Assembly (NCBI RefSeq): GCF_002234675.1
Contig: NC_019877.2
Location: 341,001-405,000, forward strand
DNA length: 64,000 bases
DNA from: Oryzias latipes
Lineage: Eukaryota; Chordata; Actinopteri; Beloniformes; Adrianichthyidae
Reading direction: 5' to 3'
Shown: one piece after another, positions 20,201 through 30,316 of the stretch
How the letters are laid out: every line of letters begins with the position of its first letter
Numbering within the stretch: the first letter of the stretch is position 1
Made by a program: the position numbers and the translations under genes
Notes under the pieces: generated by a model
What the model was told of the DNA's origin: nothing
Database searches by the model: none
What the model saw: the letters and a program-made list of their open reading frames with translations, nothing else

Positions 20201-23200
20201 GAAAATTTAAAATGGTTATGAAAAAAATAAAAAAGTACAGTGGGACAGATAGTGACTCCGGTCTTCTTTTTCACTGCTCTTCATACTGAGCCGCTGCATC
20301 CTCTGCAGCGTTTTTTCCTTTTGAAGCCCGCGGTGCAGCTGCAGGTGTGTTTGTTCGGGAGAGGAACATAGTGATAGGCAGTTGTTGTCGCTCTTTTTTC
20401 TTCTTTGCTATAAGATCCTTATACACCGACATGCCCCCATCGATTATGTTGGAGAACTGTAATGAACGGCTCATCAAAGGGTCCCATTCTTGAGCTACTC
20501 GCTGAGTGACTTTTTAGCCAATCAGAATGCAGAACACAATGCACAATCCAAATCCGTGAAGTAGCGAAACCGTGAAAAGTAAACCGTGTTATAGCGAGGG
20601 ATCACTGTATTCAACAAACAACCACGGCATGTCTATCAATGACAACAATATCAATTCTGAGATAAAGGTAGACAAAAAAAAACAAATATAACTTAAAATA
20701 TAATAAAGTAAGGGTCTATTACAAAAGTTTAAATAGATCAAATAAATTACACAATGTCTGGGCGTTCTTATGATTCATGTAATATAAAGATTTAGAGATT
20801 AGGTTGAGACGGTTGAGTCATCCATTAATGTGAGGTTTTACCTTTAAGAATTTACAAGTATGAATAAAATGCTTTGAAATTACAATCAGTACATTAATCA
20901 GAAAGTCCAGATTTTTGTCAATTAATTGTAATCAAATTTTAATTATATTCCAATTTAAAGGGTTAATGATGATATTTTTGGCTTTAAGCCAATTATGAAA
21001 AGAAGACCAAAACTTTTTTACATGCAAACATTCAAAGAAAAGATGTTCCACAGTTTCTACATCATTTCCACAAAAGACACAAAGATCACTGTCTCAGTTA
21101 AAGCCAGAATGTAAAAAAATGATTGGAAGGCTAAATATCATTTAACGGGAATGCTCCAAAAATAGCACTGCTCATATAGCAAATCAATATATTGTGGTGA
21201 TCTGGGGGTTAGCCGCGCCTTCAGCTTCTAAGACTCATGGGAAGTGGGGAATCTTGGTGTGTTAAATCGCTCACCATAAGTGAGGGAGCTGTGAGCAGAA
21301 TTGAGGTTAATGCTGTTTGGCTGGTGGTGGGGGTGTTCAAAATAAACAGACAGATATGATTGTCCGCTAACTTATGTGAGTGTCATTTTTGAGGAAGTTT
21401 TTAGTGGCGCCCTTTATACCACTTACTGCCCATGAAATAGCCCTCGGTCTCAAAAAGGTTGGTGACCCCTGATCTAGGGCCTTGTGGAGAGGGTCTGGTG
21501 GAGGGGGGCACGGTGAAACATCCATGCTCACCTTTCGCTGCCCCCCCCCCACAATTTTAACTTCCTCTGTAGACACACACACTGCATGCTAGCAGCACAC
21601 ACACAGCAAATACACACCACTCACAGAGGGACCCCGGAGTGGAGCCCCCCACACTGGTGACCTCCTATTTTACCTGCAGCACACACACAGCACTCCCACA
21701 CCTCCATACATGGGTGGGGTCGGGGGGGGGGGGGGGGGGGGGGGCGGCCGGTCTTCACCCGCCTGGTCCTCTCAGGGCGGCCGGGCTTATGGGTATCCTG
21801 TCGGCTGCGGGAAGGGTCGGGGATACGGCGCTGGGGGTCGGCCGGCTGGGGGGGGGGTTACTGCGTGGCGGCGGGGGTAGGGAGGGTAACCAGATGATTG
21901 TGAGTATGTGTGTGTGAGTGCATGGGTAGGACGGACCTGGGGGCTGGCTCGCTGGGACCCTCTGGGGCTTTCCCCCTCCCCATCACAGAGAGGGGAGGGC
22001 ACTGAGAGGGTTGGGGAGGGGGGCTCAGATATTATGGCGGGGAGGGGGGGGTTGTAGTGCGTAGGGTTTTAGGGGGGTGGCTGTTGCTCTGGGTGTGTGG
22101 CGATCCCTGGGTTGCTAAGGTCGCGTGCCTGGGCTGGCTTGCGGAGACGGGGCGCCGGTCGGGTGGTGGCTGGCTCATGGGTTCCGGGGGCCCTGGCTTC
22201 GTCCTTGGCCTTTGTCTCGGTGTCCGGCGCCCAGTGGCCCCCATGGCTGCCGCCTTGTACGGCTAAGCGCTCCTGTCTTGTGGCCTGGGGGCCGGACACT
22301 GGGTTCGCTTGTGCCTCTCTGTGCCTGGCTGGTGGGGTGGGCGGTCCCCTCCTCCTCCCCTCCCGGGCTGCCTGGGTCCGGATGCTGGGGGGGCTTCTGG
22401 CCTGGGGGGCTCTCCTCCCCTTTCCTGGTCTGGCTGGTCTGGCTGGGTAGGATCTGGCTCCCTTTATGAACACACGGTTCACGTCGGCAGCATGCATGTA
22501 TCTCCACCCCCACGTGCACGTGCACACTGCCACACTGCTCCCTGTCTGCTTCATCCCTCCTCCTTACCTACAGTGTATTGATGGACAGATTTTTTTTCGC
22601 TCATCTTAGTGTCAGATTTTCACCTTTGATGTAACATTCGTCTTTCCAGCAGATCTGGTATAATTGTTACAGCTTAAAATAATAACTTATTCAAATCAGT
22701 GCTTGTATCCCCCACCTTTTCACCTTTCTTCCTTTTACTCTCTTCCACCCTCCCCTCACATTCTTCCCCTCTCCCTCCCCACACACACTAAATGTAACAA
22801 ATAAAAAAAAAATAATACGACAAAAAGGGGTTTATACAAAGCTACACTCTAGTTTCTCCAAGCTATATAACCTCTTTTTGTGATAGTAAAACCTGTCCAA
22901 CACAAAAAGCCTTCAGCTCTAATCTGTTTGCTCAGCTGTTAGACAGAACAAGTTTAAAAAAAAAAAAAAGACCGGCCACATGGCTGATCTCCTTCCAGCC
23001 GCCACGGCGTACCGGACTGTACCGCTTCCTGTCAGTCCAGACTTCAGATCACTCAGACATTCATAAATCATTGTTTGATATCCGAGGATCATCAGCGTAA
23101 AAGCAGAACTTTGTGGAAAAATGGAGGTGAAAGTATGGGACCGAACTCGGAGCCCTGTGGTAAACTTTTATTTGTATCTTTTTTCCAAAGCCTCTGATTT

Positions 23201-24965
23201 ACATTCTGAAAAAATGTCTGTATGATTTATTTTTTTCTTATTTTGAATCTAAAAACTTATTTTTCTGGAAGTTTCTTCAAACAGCTGATCTTCACATTCC
23301 TCTTGAACGTCTTCGGCATCGTCCTTCTAAACAAACACAAAGCTTTGATTCGGGATTTCATTAAATCGTCTTTTATTTGTCTATAAATGGAGCGATTTTA
23401 ATGTTTATTTTTCTCATAAAAAAACAGATTTATGTTTTCGTTGGAGTTTTTTTAAGCCTTAATGTTTGTGACTTCCGATGACTCATCGGGACGTTCTGTT
23501 TCCCGCAGATGTCCATCAAGTGAAGATCAAGGAGGAGGTTCCCTGGACCTCCAGTGTGGGGCAGCAGTTCCCGGAGCCGCTCCACATCAAGGTGGAGGAG
23601 GAAGAGGAGGAGGAAGAGGAGGAACCATGGACCAGCCCACCGGCAGAGCCGCTGCACGGACCGCTCGACTACAGCCGCCTCCCCTTCACCGTCGTCACAG
23701 TGAAGAGTGAGGAGGAGGAGGAGGAGCCCCACACCTCCCATTTTCCTCAAAGTAGAGGTGCGGTCTGCAGGGAGGCGGAGCCTGCAGCCGGCAGCTCCAT
23801 GAAGTGGATAAAAACCGAGTGCGATGGAGGAGACTTTGGGAAGCTGGAGCTGGTGAGGAACCCGAGCCGTTTGAGCACAAACACCCCCACGGACTCCACT
23901 CCGACTGAAGCCAGCGAGGAAGATGAAGACAGCGATGAAGGTGAATGGCACAGACAGATGGCAGACGCTCGACCTGCAGGTGAAGACGACAGCGGCGTCT
24001 GCCTGCCGCCCGAGAGCGGCCTGAACATTCCATCGGCGCCGAAGCCGTTCAGCTGCTCTGAGTGCGGAAAACAGTTTCTGTACAAACAGTCCCTGAAGAG
24101 ACACATGCGGCGCAACACCGAGAAAAGCCCGGCCGGCTGTGCGCTCAACGCCAAACGGCCCGAGCTGCGGCCGAGCGCCGAGCCGCAGTCCAGAGTCCAC
24201 ACCGGCAAGAAGAAGTTCGCCTGCGACGACTGCGGGAAAACCTTCAGGGACCACTTCAGCCTGAGGTCCCACATGAGGGTCCACTCCGAGGAGAAACCCT
24301 TCGGCTGCCAGAGCTGCGGCAAAAGCTTCAAACACGAGCACAACCTGAAGATCCACATGCGCATCCACACGGGGGAGGAGCCGTTCGGCTGCGAGGTGTG
24401 CGGCAAACGCTTCAAGCACCAGCACAACCTGAAGACGCACATGCGCATCCACACCGGAGAGAAGCCCTTCGTCTGCGACATCTGCGGCAAGAGGGCGCGG
24501 CACCAGAACAACCTGAAGACGCACATGATCGTCCACAAGGGGGAGCGGCCTTTCGGCTGCGACGTCTGCGGCAAGAGGTTCAACCGTAAGACCAGCCTGC
24601 GCGCGCACATGACCGTCCACACGGGGGAGAAACCGTACGGCTGCGACGTCTGCGGCAAAAGCTACAAACGCAAGACGCACCTGCGGACTCACATGACGGT
24701 CCACGCCGAGGAGAAGCCCTTCGGCTGCGAGGTCTGCGGCAAGAGGTTCAACCGGAAGACGCACCTGGCGACGCACATGGCCGTCCACACCGGCGAGAAG
24801 CCGTACAGCTGCGACTTCTGCGGCAAACGCTTCACACGCAAAACTCACCTGAACTCGCACATAACGGTGCACACGGGGGAGAAACCCTTCGGCTGCGGCG
24901 TCTGCGGGCAGGAGTTCACGCAGCAGGGCAGTTTGAACCGACACGTGCGCTTCCACCTGGGCTGA
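17094..24965 (+). CDS. C2H2 zinc-finger transcription factor (two coding exons: 17094-17214, 23509-24965)
   Basis: Joining the exons gives 525 residues. Exon 1 ends G|GTGAGA in phase 1, exon 2 starts after TTTCCCGCAG, and the split codon makes Asp41, giving PADVHQVKIKEEV. The N-terminal half is acidic, with several psi-K-x-E sumoylation-type motifs (IKEE, VKSE, IKTE) and long Glu runs. The C-terminal half (about 221-524) has ten C2H2 fingers with mostly TGEKP-type linkers. Finger 1 is degenerate: the last His is replaced by Asn (HMRRN). Fingers 6-9 share an RKTxL recognition-helix pattern, suggesting recent finger duplication. No KRAB, BTB or SCAN domain is seen. It should be a nuclear DNA-binding regulator; targets are unknown and orthology was not assigned. 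Confidence 0.85.
17660..18003 (-). mobile_element. tRNA-derived SINE-like element
   Basis: On the minus strand the head has GTGGCACAGGTGGAAGAG (A-box-like) and GGCAGTTCGATCCCC (B-box GTTCGATCC). The body ends, at the plus-strand left side, in the fish repeat phrase CTCAAAGCGCTTAAAG and an ATA/ATT-rich tail at 17654-17666. It lies in the zinc-finger gene intron, antisense to the gene. Confidence 0.55.
18004..18884. repeat. 22-bp minisatellite
   Basis: About 40 units of TCTCTGGACTCGTTTTGGAG-like sequence (22-base period), more regular in the middle and degenerate at the edges. Because 22 is not a multiple of three, all three plus frames read similar SLDSFWSLSGL strings; these are not genes. 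The array resumes for about 40 bases after the hAT insertion. Confidence 0.95.
18885..19318. mobile_element. hAT-type MITE inside the minisatellite
   Basis: Ends are CAGGGGTGTCAAACTCA and, inverted, CACATGTGTCAAACTCA. An exact 8-bp duplication, CTCTAGAG, flanks it (18877-18884 and 19319-19326), diagnostic of hAT insertion. The interior includes GGGCCACAT motifs near each end and is otherwise AT-rich, with no coding content. Confidence 0.9.
19881..20607. mobile_element. Tigger-like (Tc1/mariner superfamily) element nested in the hAT
   Basis: Inverted ends CAGTGATCCCTTGATTATCGC and CAGTGATCCCTCGCTATAAC, flanked by TA on both sides (19879-19880, 20608-20609), the superfamily target. A transposase relic is on the minus strand. 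Confidence 0.8.
20271..20477 (-). pseudogene. Tigger-like transposase C-terminal relic
   Basis: The minus frame reads NIIDGGMSVYKDLI and then KKKERQQLPITMFLSR, which resembles the C-terminal end of pogo/Tigger-type transposases (pattern QLPITMF). The catalytic domain is absent. Confidence 0.5.
20930..21125 (-). pseudogene. Antisense L1/Tx1-like ORF2 fragment inside the hAT
   Basis: The minus strand reads DSDLCVFCGNDVETVEHLF, FECLHVKKFWSSFHNWL and NWNIIKI before a stop. The C-x2-C-x7-H-x4-C knuckle is the typical C-terminal motif of L1/Tx1 ORF2 proteins. It has no start and no RT core. Confidence 0.7.
21721..21744. repeat. Long poly-G run in the LINE 3' UTR
   Basis: A run of about 23 G (after GTCG), within a G-rich 3' UTR. 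Length may be unreliable in assembly. Confidence 0.8.
22980..23508. other. End of the zinc-finger gene intron
   Basis: After the LINE there is ordinary intronic sequence ending in the TTTCCCGCAG acceptor. Nothing else is recognised. Confidence 0.5.
23509..24965 (+). CDS. Zinc-finger gene, exon 2
   Basis: It carries the acidic SUMO-motif region and all ten fingers, ending with TGA after RFHLG. The third base positions are strongly GC-biased across the fingers, which also leaves the antisense strand open over 500 codons. Confidence 0.9.
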
Positions 24966-25607
24966 ACCCGGATGATGACACCACCCAGCGGCCTTCTGGG
25001 ACTTTGAGTCCGCCTTGAACTGTAGTTTTATTATCAAGGATCGACTGAATCACATCTGAAGACGACTGACATAAAACCAGTTTCTGTTCTCAAAAGAACC
25101 TCGTTTAGGTTCAGAATGAAGTCTGAAAACGTTCCGATGGTCTGAACGGAGCAATAACTGTCCGGTTTACCGAAGCCGGAACCCAAACCGCTGCTTCCCA
25201 AAATCCAGACTTTACTTTGAGTTTTGGATCCGGCTCTCAAACCTGACCGTGACGGGACGCTGTCCCACTGTACACGTGCACTAAGATGTATTCATGTTAC
25301 TTTCATGCACATTCAGTAACTGAGTATGGCCAAGTCCAGTATGAGAAATGCCAAAGTATTATTTACGTGCATTACTTTGTAGTTGAAATGAATCTGAAAT
25401 ATAATTTTCTTCTGGCTGATTCCAGAGTTCTGACTGTTTTAGCTGAAGTGAAGCTGCAGCTTAAATCAAGAAAAATATTTTTTTATTAACAAAACGAAAG
25501 AAAAATATTTTCATAAATTCTGAGTAAAGTTTTCTGCTCGGTGAAGGATCCAGATTATGAAACATATCAAATCTTAGCAGGAAATGTGGGTGTAGCTCCT
25601 AACTCTA

Positions 25608-25623
25608 CCACCAGGGGGAGCGC
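25608..25623 (+). promoter_or_regulatory. CTCF-like motif (one mismatch)
   Basis: CCACCAGGGGGAGCGC matches the CTCF core consensus CCASYAGRKGGCRS except for A in place of C at position 12. Confidence 0.35.
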
Positions 25624-27163
25624 TGTTTTCCTGTAGATGCAGTTTTTTCTAAACCCAGTCTCTGGGCAGATCTCCACATGCTTTCTACCTTAATTCTTTT
25701 CACCAGAGGAACTTGTTTATTTGGACCACCGGGTTCTTCTGCAGCATCTCTGTTCTTTAGAGACCTGAGCTCAAACCCTCGTCTGGAAGTGACCTGTCGG
25801 AGCGCCGGCGTGCTCTCAGAACAACAGCTCTCCAGGCGGCGCTGAGGATTCCTGGATGGAGGGGCTCCATCCTCATGGTGAGTCTGGAGTCAGCAGGTCG
25901 CCATGGAAACAGGCTGAAGCTCAGATCACAGCTCTGATGACATGAACGACTTGGGAGTGGAACCATCTGGAGAAGAAGATGCAACTCCGGCTCCTCCAGA
26001 GGAACCTGCAGCTCCTTCAAACCGCCTGGAGAACTTCTGCAGGTGAGGACTGAGAGGGACGGGAAAAGCTAACCGGGTCGGTCTTGGACTGCGGACGACT
26101 TTGCTGCTAAAGGTTTATAGCTGAACATCAAACAACGACTTCCTGTTTGACATGAAGAACATAGTCAGAACTGCACCGAAGAACCGAGTGTTCAAAACAA
26201 CCGGAGGTTCTGGAGCCGGACCGTCTGAGGTTCTGGATTATTGCTGTGGATTTACAGGCCAGAACAGAACTTTTCTGATCAGACCTGCTGTGGTAAATGA
26301 CCTTCATGTTTGTGGACATGGTTCTGGTTCTGACCCACATGTTCTTTTGGGTCTTCCTGTGTTTCTTGCTGAAGTTCTTTAAATCCCTTCATGACACCTG
26401 ACAGATCTGCAAGAAAACCTCAGAACCGAGTCAGAACCAAAGAGTGAGGCTGCAAAACGTCATTTCTGGGTTTTGTAGTCTTTAAGACTTTTGTAGTCCT
26501 TATTTTAATTTGTCTGGAGACTTTGATCTAAAATGAGGATTTGACATCGTTTTTTTTAAAGAAAATAGTCATTTTGATCTTTAAAAATGTTCCTGTTCTT
26601 CTTTTAGTCGTTTCATCAACACTAACTTATTTAGTCCCAAAATGCAGAGAATTTAAATCTGCAATCAAAAATATGTCACTTTTTTCCCAGAAAATTCTAG
26701 AAACATAAAAATGGCTGAAAGTAAATTTGGTTTTCTTTCAGAAATTTGTGGGAAAATGTTTCACGTTCTAATATTTAGTTTAAATTCAGGTTTCATTCAC
26801 TCACTGAAGAGTCTTCTTTTTATTCTGAAAGCAAAAAAAGATCAAAGATTAAAAATCAGTTAAATAAAAAATATTTTTAGAAAATTCACAAATTAGGACT
26901 TTATGATTTAACAGACAGTTTAAAGGAGGCGCACAGGTTGAACTAAAGAGATTTAGTAAAAACCTTTGACAACCGAATGAAGAATTTCTGCAACAACAGT
27001 CGTTTCTCACTTTAAATGTAAAAACATTAACAGAGGAAATAATACAGACTTTCAGTGAAATGTGTCAAACAACAAAACCATCAAACCTGACGCGCTCGAC
27101 TCGTTTTCCTTAACTTTCACCTTTATCATTTTTTTTCCCTTTACGGTTTGTTTCCAGTTCAGC

Positions 27164-27178
27164 CCAGCAGGGGGCGCT
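27164..27178 (+). promoter_or_regulatory. CTCF-like motif (full core match)
   Basis: CCAGCAGGGGGCGCT fits every position of the CTCF core. It lies about 3 kb upstream of aatk exon 1, between the two plus-strand genes. Binding is inferred. Confidence 0.5.
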
Positions 27179-29624
27179 CCGAACCCCCGCCCTCGGTGCA
27201 TCCTGTGGGAGAGGTGATTTATTCACACCAGGGAACTCAAATGGGTCAAAAAACAAAGAAACACAACTTACATGGAATATAACAAAATCCCTGTGAAGCC
27301 AAAAGGTTTTCTGCTAAAAGACTCTGGTCTGGACTGGAACGCGGTTCGATCCCGTCCGGCATCATCAGGAGGCCGGTTCCAGACTCTGACCCCCAGGTTC
27401 TGATGATCTTAAGGTCAGCGTCTGAGAAAACGTGTGAAGATCCGACACGGCCTGCGGCTCCGGGATCAGCAGGATGACTAACCCTGCCACTTATGATGGA
27501 TGGTTACCATGGTAACCTGACACCCTGGCAACCAACTCGTCTTTTCGACAGTCGTGTCCAAGTCAACATGGTGTCATTGAGAGAATGAACAAAGAACACC
27601 CTAAAACAGGACGGATGAGATCCTCGACTCCTCAGAGATCCGGAGAACGGCAGCAGAAGAGGAGACGGATGATGAAGATCTTTGATTTAAAGTCTGTTCT
27701 GGAGCAGGAATGAAGGTCCGAACACCAGAACCTAAACACACGACGCTTCTGATGGAAACTTTCAGTCACATCTGATCTCAAAATGAAGCAGAAGCTGCAG
27801 GTCGTTTGACAAAATCAAAATATATCAATATTTGAAAAAATGACAAGTTTAGTTTGAAGGACAAAGTTCCCAGCTGCCAGCGAACACATCACAAGGGTCA
27901 CTACAAAGGTCAAGAAGAGGCCGAGTTCAGCTGTAGAGCAGGGGGGCGGAGCCTGAAAAAAACAAATGTTTACAATCTAAAAACATTTTATTGTTTGAAA
28001 GTGAAAAAAGTTGGATAGAATAGAAACAGTTTTTCCTGAAGAACCTGCAGCGGTTCTTCCTCTGTGAGGAACCGCAGAGACTCTCAGCAAACATGAACAC
28101 GCATAACGAGTCCCACAGGGAGGGGGCGGGGCTTCAGGAGGATCCCTGAATGAACAGATGGGGGTCATCAGTCTGCAAACAGCAGCGTCTGCATCTGCTC
28201 CAGCTCCACATGCGTGGAGTAAATCCTGGTTCCACCAGCAGAGGGACGTTCTCCCAGTTCATGGATCCACGTTCTCCACCTTCAGCTCCTGTTGATCTGA
28301 AAAAGAGGAGGAGCTTGAAGCTTCAGGTCCAGTTTTTAAATAACTTTTAGGGAAGTTCCTTCATTTCCTTTTGTTTTGGAGTCTGTCTGAACGAAGAACA
28401 TCTTTGAAGCAGAACCCAGGAGCTTCTCACCTCTGAGCTGGAGCCACAGAAGAACCGAGGCTTTCATCTCCAGCTCCACATCATTTCCTGGTTCTGCTGA
28501 ATCTTTACTCTGTTTCCGGGGAAACGGCCAACGCACTCGTGAAGCTCTCTGAAAGGATGGGATGGAGCAGAACAGGGAGGAGAACCTTCACCTCAGACAA
28601 ACGTTCTCCTGCAGACGCCTCTATGGTGGAACCCACTGCAGCTTCCTGAAACATGGAGGATGGAAGGAAAGAGGGCGGGGCTTCCTGATCCATCCAGGAG
28701 GAGCTTCCTCTGCCCTCAAACCTCTGGATCTCATGAAGGTCTGAACTTCCTAAAAACTAATTCTGTTTATTTTCTGCTTCACATTCAAACAAACATTCAC
28801 TCGTTCTGGAAAAATGGACAAAAGTTTGTAACTTTTTAAATCTCTGAGCTAAATAAAAACGAAAGTTCTTCAGTTTGAACGGGTTCTAAACCCGGTTCAG
28901 CAACCAAAGGATCTGCGGCGATAATCTGGTTTGTTTGTAGTGAAATCCAAAGTCTTTCTGCTCTTCTGGGTCATTTAGCTCATTTAGTTCAAAGAAGTGG
29001 GCCGAGCATAGAACCCTGCGGAACGCCATGACTGGTTTGGAAAAAGAAAAATGAAGAAGAAATGTTGATTCCTTCCGAATCAACAGCAGATTAATGGTCC
29101 ATTTTTGGTTCCTTGGCTGGTCAGAGGTCACGGTTGGAACCACAGAGGCGTTTTCTGCGTTTGGTTTCAGTGTTGGTGCCTCTAATAGGAGCCGTCAGGA
29201 AGGAATGTTTCTAAGGGGTTTGTGTTTTCAGGCTTTGGATGGGGCTGATCATCTGAAGATCATCTGATCATTTGAAGATCTGATGATCTCCAGATCGTTC
29301 TTATGGAAAGGAACAGTTTGAACTGAGCTTCATAAATAATTTTTTTGTATTCCCGGCACGGCCTCAGCGCTCTCTGAGTGTTTCAATAAAACATGATGGA
29401 GCATCAAAAGTGATGGAAGAGCTGGAGGAGTGGCTCTGCTCCCAGCTTCATCACCTCCTCTCTGCTTCTTCACCTCCTCCGTTCTTTCAGCAGCTCTCTT
29501 TCTGTCAGGAACATGAGGAGACCGAAGCAAGGAAAAGTTGGTTTCTGCAGCCTGATGGGAGGAGACATAGATGTGTGTGTGTGTGGGGGGGCATACAGCA
29601 TGGTTGAACAGTAGGATTTTGGGT

Positions 29625-29764
29625 GGGGGGGGGGGGGGGGGCAGTCATCTGTGTTACATCACAGCTCCTCACATGTCTCAGAGCCAGAGGAGGCTGCAGG
29701 CTCCAGCCTCCTCCTCCTCCTTTGACTGCAAAAATAGTGCCCCCCCCCCCCCCCCCCCCCCCCC
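29625..29764. repeat. Poly-G run and poly-C run upstream of aatk
   Basis: G17 at 29625-29641 and C25 at 29740-29764 face each other about 100 bases apart, roughly 0.5 kb before the aatk start codon. They could pair as a hairpin or form G4/i-motif structures, and their lengths are likely polymorphic. Confidence 0.85.
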
Positions 29765-29815
29765 GCATCTCTGTTGTGAAGAAGCCCGTCCTCCCTCTCC
29801 GGCCCCCACCCGCAG

Positions 29816-30240
29816 AAACGGCGCAAAAATGCTCCAGAAACTCCGCTGATGCGCATTACGGACCAAGATGGCGCTCTTCCCGTCAGCACCGCGGACAGCT
29901 CCGGCGGCGCCCCCGCTCGGCTGAGCCCCCCCGCACGTCTCTTTTTTTCAGGTGCCACTCCGCACCACCGGTACCGGAAGACGGGACCAGAACCCGACCA
30001 CAGAGGAACCGAGCCGGACCCTGACCACCGCTGGAACGGGGGTGTTCTCCGCCTCCTCTTCATCATCTTCATCATCTCCTGCAGACCGGGAGCTCCGGTC
30101 CGCGGTAACGGTCAGCATCTGAACCGGACTGATGGATCGAAGCGTCATGCGGCCCCGGTTCCGGCGGGGGGGTTGAGGCTGCACCTGTCAAGACTCTCCC
30201 GGTTCGCGCGCCTCTCGGTTCTGCGGCACCAGACGTGAAG
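29816..30240 (+). promoter_or_regulatory. GC-rich promoter and 5' UTR region of aatk
   Basis: CpG-rich sequence runs from about 29800 to 30320 around exon 1. It includes CAAGATGGCGCTCTTCC at about 29863-29879, a YY1-type initiator-like motif (AAGATGGCG) often found at TATA-less promoters. The transcription start was not determined. Confidence 0.5.
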
Positions 30241-30316
30241 ATGCTGGTTCCGCTGGTCACCATGGCCTCGGTTCTGTTCAGCCCCGGCTTCGCCCTCAGC
30301 TCCCATTTCAGCCCAG
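30241..30316 (+). CDS. aatk: aatk exon 1
   Basis: Residues 1-25 plus one base. Two in-frame ATGs exist: 30241 and 30262. The second has the better context (CACCATGG) and aligns with the mammalian N-terminus ([15 protein letters not shown] resembles the human start), so translation may begin there, seven residues later. Donor CAG|GTGAG. Confidence 0.8.

Larger units (their letters stand above)
19788..21471. mobile_element. hAT-type element nested in the LINE
   Basis: Perfect 15-bp inverted ends (CAGGGGTCACCAACC) and an exact 8-bp duplication ATCTAGGG (19780-19787, 21472-21479). It holds a Tigger-like insertion and an antisense LINE fragment; no transposase of its own is recognised, so it is non-autonomous. 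Confidence 0.9.
19675..22979 (+). mobile_element. 5'-truncated L1/Tx1-like LINE 3' end, with target duplications
   Basis: A 14-base duplication AAAAGACCGGCCAC occurs at 19675-19688 and, after the poly-A tail, at 22966-22979. Inside are GC-rich 3' UTR (19689-19787 and 21480-22450) and the 3' segment related to 2600-2800 (about 22660-22965). No ORF2 remains. The copy is split by the hAT element 19788-21471. It is in the sense orientation of the zinc-finger gene intron. Confidence 0.85.
24966..29815. other. Intergenic region between the zinc-finger gene and aatk
   Basis: Open frames are short and show no domains. An AATAAA at 26863-26868 is a possible but distant polyadenylation signal for the zinc-finger gene. 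Two CTCF-like motifs lie at 25608 and 27164. Short inverted GATC/GATGATC motifs cluster at 29240-29300. Confidence 0.5.

Noticed and set aside
22032..22581. Overlapping frames of 90-160 codons on both strands
   Set aside because: G-rich 3' UTR of the second LINE copy; no conserved domain.
23430..25037. 535-codon open frame antisense to the zinc-finger gene
   Set aside because: It mirrors the finger repeats and their GC-rich third positions; the product is a low-complexity VDGHVRLQV-type repeat with no domain. The sense strand has clear fingers and splice sites.
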